From positions 1 through 22,211 of the forward strand of contig CAZXQU010000051.1 of the NCBI GenBank assembly GCA_964642545.1: a stretch of DNA of 22,211 nt. The letters run 5' to 3'. This stretch comes from QYOJ01 sp964642545 (GTDB lineage: Bacteria > Bacteroidota > Bacteroidia > Bacteroidales > FEN-979). Below the pieces are notes generated by a model. That model was not told where the DNA came from and did not search any database. It was given only the letters and a program-made list of their open reading frames with translations. Shown here in pieces: positions 15,915 to 22,211 of the stretch (positions within the stretch are counted from its first letter, which is position 1; every line of letters starts with the position of its first letter). The position numbers and the translations under genes were made by a program.

Positions 15915-16319
15915 ATGAACCGCTGGCTGGCCATATTGATCCTGAGCTTTGGAACCGCAATCCTGGTTGCCCAAGCTGCCATACCCCATCATCACCACGA
16001 AGGGGTTGTCTGTTATCATCATGACGAGGAGAAAAGCCAGGCACAAGAAACATCCCATCAGCATGGCCCTTCCCATCCGTTAGATTTCAACTGCTCTCTG
16101 AAGCAGCTTTATGTGGCACCTTCGGGCAAAAAGGAGATCTTTCCCGACGTGCATGCCTGTATGTTGCACCACTCCCCGCCATTTGCGTTGCTAATCTCCT
16201 TGGATCTGTCTCTTGACCCAGGATCCATCCCATTGAAATTACTTTCCTATCACACCCTGCAAGCCTTTCCCGATCCTATAATCATCCTTTCCGGCCCGCG
16301 GGCGCCTCCTCTTTCATAA
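15915..16319 (+). CDS. Small His-rich secreted protein of the metal-efflux cluster (DUF6769-like)
   Basis: The product has 134 residues. Residues 1-22 form a signal peptide (MNRWLAILILSFGTAILVAQAA). The mature part starts with a histidine cluster (PHHHHEG, H25-H28), then CYHHDEE (C33, H35, H36), HQHGPSH (H48, H50, H54) and cysteines at 60 and 82. This is a likely periplasmic metal-binding surface. Small His-rich secreted proteins of this kind (the DUF6769 type, from memory) occur next to CusB/CusA genes in Bacteroidota. It precedes the adaptor and pump genes in the same direction, separated by 125 nt with a REP-like repeat. A role in sensing, buffering or delivering metal to the pump is inferred. 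The DUF assignment needs a domain search. Confidence 0.72.
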   Translation: MNRWLAILILSFGTAILVAQAAIPHHHHEGVVCYHHDEEKSQAQETSHQHGPSHPLDFNCSLKQLYVAPSGKKEIFPDVHACMLHHSPPFALLISLDLSLDPGSIPLKLLSYHTLQAFPDPIIILSGPRAPPLS

Positions 16320-16353
16320 CCGTTCAACCAATTTTTCGCAGTAACCATTGTGA

Positions 16354-16422
16354 ACTTTGTGCCTTCGTGCCTTTGTGGTGAAGCCTTTTACCACGGAGAC
16401 ACAAAGACACGAAGGACACGAA
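16354..16422. repeat. REP-like inverted repeat between the His-rich and adaptor genes
   Basis: The left arm (16354-16379, core TGCCTTCGTGCCTTTGTGGT) and right arm (16390-16422, core CACAAAGACACGAAGGACAC) are imperfect reverse complements, about 20 of 22 core positions matching, separated by roughly 10-16 bases. The TTTGTG(c/t)CTTCGTG-type unit resembles interspersed palindromic sequences common in Bacteroidota intergenic regions. It ends 22 nt before the adaptor ATG, so it would form a large hairpin in any transcript running through from the upstream gene. Confidence 0.65.
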
Positions 16423-16444
16423 TAGCATCGAAAACATATTGAAA

Positions 16445-17962
16445 ATGAAATACGGAATTATTTTATTGCTGGCAGGGTTGATGGCAGGATGCCAGCCCAA
16501 ACAAACCGACACCCACGCTGATGGACCTGAATCGGGTGCACATGAAGAAGAATCGGGCGGGCATGAGGCGTCCTCTTCCCGCGTAACACTCTTTGCCGAC
16601 AGCCTCGAGCTCTTCATGGAGTACGGACCAATGGTCACCAATGAGGAAGCCGGCTTCCTGGCACATTTCACCATTCTTAACGATGACTACCAGCCACTGG
16701 AAGGATCAACAGTCGTTCTGAACGTTTCCCGCGCAGGGAAAACAGAGGTGATCCCCTTTGAAGCCGAAGATGTTCCGGGAATTTATCATGCATTATTTAC
16801 CCCTGTTGGTGAAGGGATTTCAGTGATCTCAGTGGAAGCGCTCTTCCATGGGAAACCTGTGGTGTTTCATCTCGATACAATCCCCGTTTACCTCTCTGAC
16901 AGCGAAGTTCCTCCTGCTAAAGAGAGTCACGGAAACCTGATCGCCTACACTAAGGAGCAGGCATGGAAAACCGACTTCTCAACCCAACAGGTGGTTCGCC
17001 AACCGTTCAACCAGATTATCAAAACCAGCGGACAGGTGCTGCCGGCCCGGGGCGACGAAATGATGATACCAGCCACTGCCTCGGGCATGGTAGAGTCGGG
17101 AAGCATCGACCTGCTTACCGGCATCCGGGTACAAAAGGATCAGTGGCTTTTTACCATCATTACGAGCGATTTGTCGGAAGACAACCTGCAAACCCAGATT
17201 GCGCTTGCTGCAACAACACTTGAAAAAGCTAAATCTGACTACAAGCGTGCCGAAGAGCTCATCAAGGAGAACATCATCTCCCGCAAGCAGTATCTCGAAG
17301 CTCAGACAGCCCTGACGGAGGCAACCACCCGGTACAATGCGCTAACCCATAATGTCACTCCGGATGGGAAACAGATCTTCTCCCCCATCAGCGGCTATCT
17401 CAAAACTGTGTATGTCCATGAAGGGGACTATATAACAGTAGGTCAACCCCTTGCAATGGTATCGCAGAACCGAAGGCTGGTACTGAAAGCCGATGTGTCG
17501 CCCCGGTACTCGTCAGAACTTCCGGGAGTGGTCTCGGCCAGTTTCAGGACGCTATACAATAACGAAGTACACGACATCAAGGAACTGGGCGGGAGGTTGG
17601 TCTCTTTCGGCAAGACGGCTGACAACTATACCTTTTATACACCCGTCTTTTTCGAGTTCGATAACCGGGGGGAGATTGTCCCGGGCTCATTTGCCGAGGT
17701 TTACCTTAAATTAGCTTCAAACCCGTCGGCCCTCGCCATTCCTCTGACTTCCCTCACCGATGAAGCTGGAACACTCTATTTATACGTCCAGAACGACGGA
17801 GAACTGTTTGAAAAGCGGGAGGTGAAAACCGGAGAAAACGATGGCCGCAACGTAGTCATCCTCAGCGGCATCAGTGAAGGCGAACGGGTGGTGACAACAG
17901 GAGCCATTCAGGTTAAGATGGCCTCGCTCTCATCATCCATTCCTCATGGACACGCACATTAA
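16445..17962 (+). CDS. RND efflux periplasmic adaptor (CusB/CzcB-like membrane-fusion lipoprotein)
   Basis: The product has 505 residues from ATG 16445. A TTG two codons earlier is less likely. It has a lipobox (LMAGC, C16) for lipid anchoring. Residues 17-45 are rich in His and acidic residues (THADGPESGAHEEESGGHE), and the protein ends HGHAH, so both ends could bind metal. Residues about 46-155 form an extra N-terminal beta domain not needed in minimal adaptors. Then come lipoyl halves (about 205-240 and 310-340, FSPISGYLKTVYVHEGDYITVGQPL), an alpha-hairpin (about 243-303), a beta-barrel (345-425) and a membrane-proximal domain (430-495, LAIPLTSLT...GEL...VKTGENDG). It links the inner-membrane pump to an outer-membrane channel. 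The pump gene follows after 12 nt. Confidence 0.93.
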   Translation: MKYGIILLLAGLMAGCQPKQTDTHADGPESGAHEEESGGHEASSSRVTLFADSLELFMEYGPMVTNEEAGFLAHFTILNDDYQPLEGSTVVLNVSRAGKTEVIPFEAEDVPGIYHALFTPVGEGISVISVEALFHGKPVVFHLDTIPVYLSDSEVPPAKESHGNLIAYTKEQAWKTDFSTQQVVRQPFNQIIKTSGQVLPARGDEMMIPATASGMVESGSIDLLTGIRVQKDQWLFTIITSDLSEDNLQTQIALAATTLEKAKSDYKRAEELIKENIISRKQYLEAQTALTEATTRYNALTHNVTPDGKQIFSPISGYLKTVYVHEGDYITVGQPLAMVSQNRRLVLKADVSPRYSSELPGVVSASFRTLYNNEVHDIKELGGRLVSFGKTADNYTFYTPVFFEFDNRGEIVPGSFAEVYLKLASNPSALAIPLTSLTDEAGTLYLYVQNDGELFEKREVKTGENDGRNVVILSGISEGERVVTTGAIQVKMASLSSSIPHGHAH

Positions 17963-17974
17963 CAGGAGGAAGCC

Positions 17975-20900
17975 ATGGTAAACAAACTCATCAAGTTAGC
18001 GCTCGATAACCGGTTCATTACCCTCTTTGCCGGGGTGATCCTCACCATTGCAGGAGCCATCACCGCCTGGCATATGGAGGTTGATATTTTCCCCGACCTT
18101 TCGGCGCCAACTATCGTCGTTATGACAGAAGCTCCCGGAATGGCATCCGAAGAGGTGGAGCGGCTCGTTACGCTGCCGATCGAAACTTCTGTAAACGGGG
18201 CTACCAATGTACGCCGTGTTCGTTCATCCTCTACAACGGGATTCTCTGTGATCTGGGTGGAGTTCGACTGGGGGACTGATATCTACCGCGCACGGCAAAT
18301 CGTTACTGAAAAACTGACCGGCGTATCGGAACGCCTGCCCGAAGGGGTTGGAATCCCCACCCTGGGAGCCCAATCCTCGTTGCTGGCCGAAGCGATGATC
18401 ATCGGGCTTACGGCTGATACCACCAGCCTGATGGAACTCCGTACGCTGGCCGACTGGCAGATACGCCCTCCCCTGCTCTCGATTCCCGGAGTTGCTCAGA
18501 TCACGGTAATCGGTGGTGAGATCATGGAGTACCAGATCCAGGCTAATCCACAGAAAATGAACTACTTCGATGTCACGCTGCAGGAACTTCTCGACGCCGT
18601 GGAAAATCTGAATATCAACGCATCGGGCGGCATCCTGAACCAGTATGGCAACGAATATACGATCCGCGCCCTGTTGCGCACTTCCGATCCGGCCGAACTG
18701 GGAAAAGCGGTGATCAAGAATATGAAGGGGATCCCGGTGAAGATAGAGGACGTAGCAGAGGTGAGAATCGGTGCCAAATCGCCGAAACTGGGTACAGCAT
18801 CCGAACGCGGAAAGCCTGCAGTCCTTCTATCTGTCAACAAGCAACCACATACCAACACGGTAGAGCTGACAAAACACCTGGACCAGGCAGCGGCAGAGAT
18901 CCAGAAGACTCTCCCTCCCGATGTTCATCTCTCGACCAATATATTCCGTCAAGCCAGCTTCATCGAAAACGCCATTGCCAACGTAGAAAAAGCGATCATG
19001 GAGGGAGCCCTCTTTCTGGTTATCATTCTCTTCTTCTTCCTTAACAACTGGAAATCTGCCGTCATCTCGCTCCTTGCCCTACCCCTTTCGCTCTTTATGG
19101 CGATCCTTACCCTCAACTGGTTTGGGTTTACACTCAATACTATGAGCCTCGGCGGGATAGCGATTGCCATTGGCGCCATGGTCGACGATGCCATCATCGA
19201 TGTAGAGAACGTCTATCGAAGAATCAGGGAGAACGTCAAGAAGCCGGAGGGTGAGCGCACCGGCATCCTGGAAGTCGTGTACAAAGGAAGTACCGAAATC
19301 CGTTCATCGATTTTCAACGCTACCCTGATTATCATCGTCACCTTTGTTCCGCTGTTCTTTTTAAGTGGCATGGAGGCCCGATTGCTGAAGCCTCTCGGCA
19401 TCTCGTTCATCGTCTCCCTTTTCTCCTCCATGCTGGTTGCTATCACTGTGACACCGGTACTTTGCAGCTTCTGGCTTTCGGATGAGCGTACAGCCCGAAG
19501 AGCCGATCGCGATGCCTGGGTTGTCAGATTCCTGAAACGGGGGTATGAGGCAGGGCTTGCCAGGGCGCTGAACAATCGATGGAAGATTGTCTCATCCGGG
19601 ATTATCCTATTTGCTATCTCATTGATATTTCTCTTTTCGCTGGGGAGGAGTTTCCTGCCACCCTTCAACGAGGGCTCTATGACCATCATGGCCAACACAC
19701 AGCCAGGGATCGCTCTGGAGGAGTCGGACAAGCTGGCACAACTGATAGAGCAAGAGCTGATGAAAATCCCTGAAGCCATAACGGTGGCACGAAAGACGGG
19801 CAGAGCCGAACTGGATGAGCACGCCCTTGGGACCAATGGTTCGGAGCTAGAGGTACCTTTTGAGCTGACTGACCGAAGTCGTGACGAGGTGTTCGCAGAT
19901 GCGAGGGAGAGACTTTCTGCCATTCGAGGGATAAGTGTCGAAGTGGGTCAACCTATTTCACATAGAATTGACGCCATGCTTAGTGGCACCCGGTCCAACA
20001 TTGCCATCAAGGTATTTGGTGATGACCTTAACCGGATATACAGCATTGCAAATCAGATCCGCGATAAAATCGTGGATATACCGGGCCTTGCCGATCTCAA
20101 TGTGGAGATGCTGATCGAACGCCCGCAGCTGCAGATCAAACCCCGCCGGGAGATGCTGGCACGCTTTGGGATATCCACCCCCGATTTTGCCGAGTTTGTG
20201 GATGTGGCGCTGGCCGGAAAGGTGGTTTCTCAGGTATATGAAGGAGTTTCTACCTTCGCCATCACAGTGAAATATGACCAGACCAACCGGGCCGACATGG
20301 AGGCGATCCGAAACATACCTGTTGACACTAGGTTCGGACTTCCAGATGCCCCGGTTCCTCATGGAGATAATCCAACTACCTCGCATAAAGTCCCACTGTA
20401 TTTTCTCGCTGATGTAGTTTCGGCTACCGGACCCAATACCATCAACCGTGAGAATATGCAGCGTAAGATCGTTGTTTCGGCCAATGTTGCCGGTCGCGAC
20501 CTGCGCAGCACGGTGAATGAGATCAAAGAGGTTATCAATGCTGGAATCACCCTTCCTGAAGGCTACAGGATTGAATACGGAGGTCAGTTCGAGAGTGAAG
20601 AGGCTGCTTCCCAGATTTTATTTTGGTCGATGATCGGGGCCATCCTTGTAGTGTTTCTCATTCTCTTCCAGGAGTTCAAGAAATTCAAGACTGCGGGCAT
20701 CATCATGATGAACCTCCCCCTGGCACTGATCGGTGGTGTATTCACTGTCGTATTGACAACCGGCGTGATCAGTATTCCGGTCATCATCGGGTTTATATCT
20801 CTTTTCGGTATCGCAACGCGTAACGGAATCCTATTGGTATCACGTTACGAACACCTCCATGAGGATGGGATAAGTCTCCACAAAAGGGTACTTTCAGGTT

Positions 20901-21106
20901 CACTTGACCGGTTGAATCCCATCGTGATGACAGCACTTTGCGCCGCACTGGGGATGTTGCCTCTGGCGCTGGGAAGCGATTTGCCTGGCAATGAAATCCA
21001 GAGCCCTATGGCTAAAGTGATCCTGGGGGGATTGCTGACTTCCACTCTGCTGAATCTCTTCTTTATTCCGGTGATCTACTCTTTGGTGAACAGAAAAAAA
21101 GGTTAA
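17975..21106 (+). CDS. Heavy-metal RND efflux pump (CusA/CzcA family permease)
   Basis: The product has 1043 residues, the full length for HME-RND pumps. Strong AGGAGG lies 5-6 nt before the ATG. The N-terminus (LALDNRFITLFAGVILTIAGAITAW...VDIFPDLSAPTIVVMTEAPGM) and the two periplasmic loops and transmembrane blocks (about 335-500 and 870-1035) follow the family. The TM4 motif reads GAMVDDAIIDVEN (400-412). Relative to CzcA the first Asp of DFGxxxD is replaced, as in CusA, while D404, E411 and N412 are kept, with additional D405 and D409. Only one of the three CusA Cu(I) methionines seems kept (M572). The others align to E624 and A667. It uses the proton gradient to export a divalent or monovalent metal through the adaptor. 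I cannot fix the metal. No outer-membrane factor is adjacent. Confidence 0.94.
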   Translation: MVNKLIKLALDNRFITLFAGVILTIAGAITAWHMEVDIFPDLSAPTIVVMTEAPGMASEEVERLVTLPIETSVNGATNVRRVRSSSTTGFSVIWVEFDWGTDIYRARQIVTEKLTGVSERLPEGVGIPTLGAQSSLLAEAMIIGLTADTTSLMELRTLADWQIRPPLLSIPGVAQITVIGGEIMEYQIQANPQKMNYFDVTLQELLDAVENLNINASGGILNQYGNEYTIRALLRTSDPAELGKAVIKNMKGIPVKIEDVAEVRIGAKSPKLGTASERGKPAVLLSVNKQPHTNTVELTKHLDQAAAEIQKTLPPDVHLSTNIFRQASFIENAIANVEKAIMEGALFLVIILFFFLNNWKSAVISLLALPLSLFMAILTLNWFGFTLNTMSLGGIAIAIGAMVDDAIIDVENVYRRIRENVKKPEGERTGILEVVYKGSTEIRSSIFNATLIIIVTFVPLFFLSGMEARLLKPLGISFIVSLFSSMLVAITVTPVLCSFWLSDERTARRADRDAWVVRFLKRGYEAGLARALNNRWKIVSSGIILFAISLIFLFSLGRSFLPPFNEGSMTIMANTQPGIALEESDKLAQLIEQELMKIPEAITVARKTGRAELDEHALGTNGSELEVPFELTDRSRDEVFADARERLSAIRGISVEVGQPISHRIDAMLSGTRSNIAIKVFGDDLNRIYSIANQIRDKIVDIPGLADLNVEMLIERPQLQIKPRREMLARFGISTPDFAEFVDVALAGKVVSQVYEGVSTFAITVKYDQTNRADMEAIRNIPVDTRFGLPDAPVPHGDNPTTSHKVPLYFLADVVSATGPNTINRENMQRKIVVSANVAGRDLRSTVNEIKEVINAGITLPEGYRIEYGGQFESEEAASQILFWSMIGAILVVFLILFQEFKKFKTAGIIMMNLPLALIGGVFTVVLTTGVISIPVIIGFISLFGIATRNGILLVSRYEHLHEDGISLHKRVLSGSLDRLNPIVMTALCAALGMLPLALGSDLPGNEIQSPMAKVILGGLLTSTLLNLFFIPVIYSLVNRKKG

Positions 21107-21115
21107 ATTTACGGG

Positions 21116-21634
21116 ATGCGGATCCCGTTTTGGAAATCTGGCCTGATTGGCATCATGGTGCTGTTCATGATGCCATTACAATCTATTAGCCAGCATGATA
21201 CAATAATAAAAGAGCCCCATATTATTGCCTTTAATTTAGGGGCTTACAATGTCTTCAGAAGTGACTACATCCACGGAATCTTTGAAATAGAGTTCTATCC
21301 CCGGTGGAAAGCATGGTTCTTTTACCCCTTTGCCGGTGCATTTGTCAATACAAATTCAAAAGCCTGCTTTTTTGCCGGGATCACCATTCCTATCCTTGTT
21401 AAAAAACATCTCCTTGTCCGTCTCAGCTTTGCACCAGGATTGTATACCGCATCCGATGAGAAAAAGGACCTTGGATATATTCTCGAGTTCCGCAGCGCAC
21501 TCAAACTAGCATGGATCTTCAATAACAATTCGAGACTCGGGATTCAACTTGCCCATATCTCCAACGCCGGTCTCAGCGAGCCCAATCCAGGCAGCGAGAT
21601 ACTGGTGATCTCATACGAGATACCGATTTTGTAA
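21116..21634 (+). CDS. PagL-like lipid A 3-O-deacylase (acyloxyacyl hydrolase family)
   Basis: The product has 172 residues, the usual PagL size. It has a signal peptide (about 1-26, ending SISQ) and beta-strand-rich repeats such as FEIEFYPRWKAWFFYPFAG typical of a small outer-membrane barrel. The C-terminal motif LAHISNAGLSEPNPGSE gives H147, S149 and E161. The spacing matches the H126/S128/E140 triad of Pseudomonas PagL exactly (2 and 12 residues), so an active enzyme is likely. It ends in IPIL. PagL removes the 3-position acyl chain of lipid A in the outer membrane. It starts 9 nt after the pump stop, so co-transcription with the metal-efflux genes is likely. A TAAATTTA box just upstream is a weak alternative promoter. 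Confidence 0.87.
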   Translation: MRIPFWKSGLIGIMVLFMMPLQSISQHDTIIKEPHIIAFNLGAYNVFRSDYIHGIFEIEFYPRWKAWFFYPFAGAFVNTNSKACFFAGITIPILVKKHLLVRLSFAPGLYTASDEKKDLGYILEFRSALKLAWIFNNNSRLGIQLAHISNAGLSEPNPGSEILVISYEIPIL

Positions 21635-21706
21635 CCTTTTACCAGACTTCATCGTTAAATAGTAAGGAATTCCTATTCTGTTTCTCACTGCCAAATCTCA
21701 TGATCC

Positions 21707-22211
21707 ATGAGCAAGATACTCGTTATTGATGACCGCCAGGGGAATCTGACCTCTGTTAGAGCTACCCTTGAAGATGCGATTCCCGATTGCCAGGTTATAG
21801 ATGCCCGTTCGGGGAAAGAGGGAATCGAACTTGCCAGGCAGGAGCAGCCTGATGTGATTCTTCTCGATGTTGCAATGCCGGAGATGGACGGATATGAGGT
21901 ATGTAAACGGCTGAAAACAAACGAGCAAACCTGTCATATTCACGTGATCCTCATCTCTGCATACGAGACCCATTCGAAAAATAAGGTAAAAGGATTCAGT
22001 GCCGGGGCGGATGCCTTTCTCATCAGGCCAATCGAAAAAGCAGAACTCGCGGCGCAAATCACCTCCATGCTTCTGATCTCAAACACCGAGCAACAACTCA
22101 AAGAAGTTCTCCAAAAAGCACAGGAAGCAGATAGGTTGAAATCAGCATTTCTGGCAACCATGTCGCACGAGTTCCGAACACCCCTCAACGCGATTATCGG
22201 CTTTTCGGCTC
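21707..22211 (+). CDS. Response-regulator receiver fused to histidine kinase (5' part)
   Basis: The frame is open from ATG 21707 to the window end (168 codons, C-terminus missing). Residues 1-122 are a receiver domain with acidic D8 and D9, phosphoacceptor D54 (VILLDVAMPEMDGYEVC), S84 and, where the conserved Lys of the KP motif is expected, R107 (LIRPIE). A short coiled linker (about 125-146) leads straight to a HisKA dimerisation helix with H154 in MSHEFRTPLNAIIGFS. There is no transmembrane segment before it, so it is probably a cytoplasmic receiver-kinase hybrid acting in a phosphorelay. The out-of-frame ATG at 21700 is not the start. It lies 72 nt after the deacylase and need not belong to the same operon. 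Confidence 0.9.
   Translation, partial: MSKILVIDDRQGNLTSVRATLEDAIPDCQVIDARSGKEGIELARQEQPDVILLDVAMPEMDGYEVCKRLKTNEQTCHIHVILISAYETHSKNKVKGFSAGADAFLIRPIEKAELAAQITSMLLISNTEQQLKEVLQKAQEADRLKSAFLATMSHEFRTPLNAIIGFSA

Noticed and set aside
19213..19923. 236-codon open frame on the minus strand inside the pump gene
   Set aside because: It is antisense to a full-length conserved RND gene, is rich in Ser/Arg low-complexity residues and matches no family pattern.
21663..21674. Palindrome AGGAATTCCT between the deacylase and the kinase
   Set aside because: A 10-bp palindrome containing a common restriction-type hexamer is expected by chance, and no partner site or promoter context supports an operator.
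21698..22057. Minus-strand frame over the receiver domain
   Set aside because: The plus strand encodes an unmistakable REC-HisKA protein in this interval.

Overview
The window looks like chromosomal DNA of a member of the Bacteroidota. The evidence is a SusC/SusD pair, lipoproteins with lysine-rich tails after the lipidated cysteine, a secreted protein with a type IX secretion (T9SS) C-terminal sorting domain, TAnnTTTG-like promoter boxes and few Shine-Dalgarno sequences. The T9SS cargo argues against a typical gut Bacteroides and suggests an environmental or deeper-branching lineage. I cannot name a genus.

Left two thirds (1-15284, all minus strand): one polysaccharide utilization locus (PUL), read from right to left. 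The order is SusC-like TonB-dependent transporter, SusD-like lipoprotein, an Ig-like plus LamG lipoprotein (probable surface glycan-binding protein), a T9SS-exported protein with a duplicated beta-sandwich-like domain, a lipoprotein glycoamylase-domain (PF10091, GH144-like) enzyme, a second GH144-like enzyme with a plain signal peptide, a large discoidin plus alpha-barrel enzyme, and a GPH-family sugar:cation symporter cut by the window edge. Gaps are 5 to 88 nt, consistent with one operon. GH144 enzymes with known activity cut beta-1,2-glucan, so the best substrate guess is a beta-1,2-glucan or a related glucan. A working model is surface binding and endo-cleavage, SusCD import, periplasmic trimming, then inner-membrane uptake. 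No SusR, HTCS or ECF-sigma regulator lies in the window.

Middle (15285-15914): a divergent intergenic region. It holds a promoter for susC, an unusually well nested stem-loop followed by a plus-strand terminator (candidate small RNA), a 53-codon hypothetical ORF and a second terminator.

Right third (15915-21634, plus strand): a heavy-metal efflux cluster. It has a small His-rich secreted protein, a His-rich lipoprotein membrane-fusion subunit, a CusA/CzcA-type RND pump and, 9 nt after the pump, a PagL-like lipid A deacylase. No outer-membrane TolC-type factor is present. A REP-like inverted repeat separates the His-rich protein from the adaptor gene.

Right edge (21707-22211): the 5' end of a response-regulator/histidine-kinase hybrid, truncated by the window.
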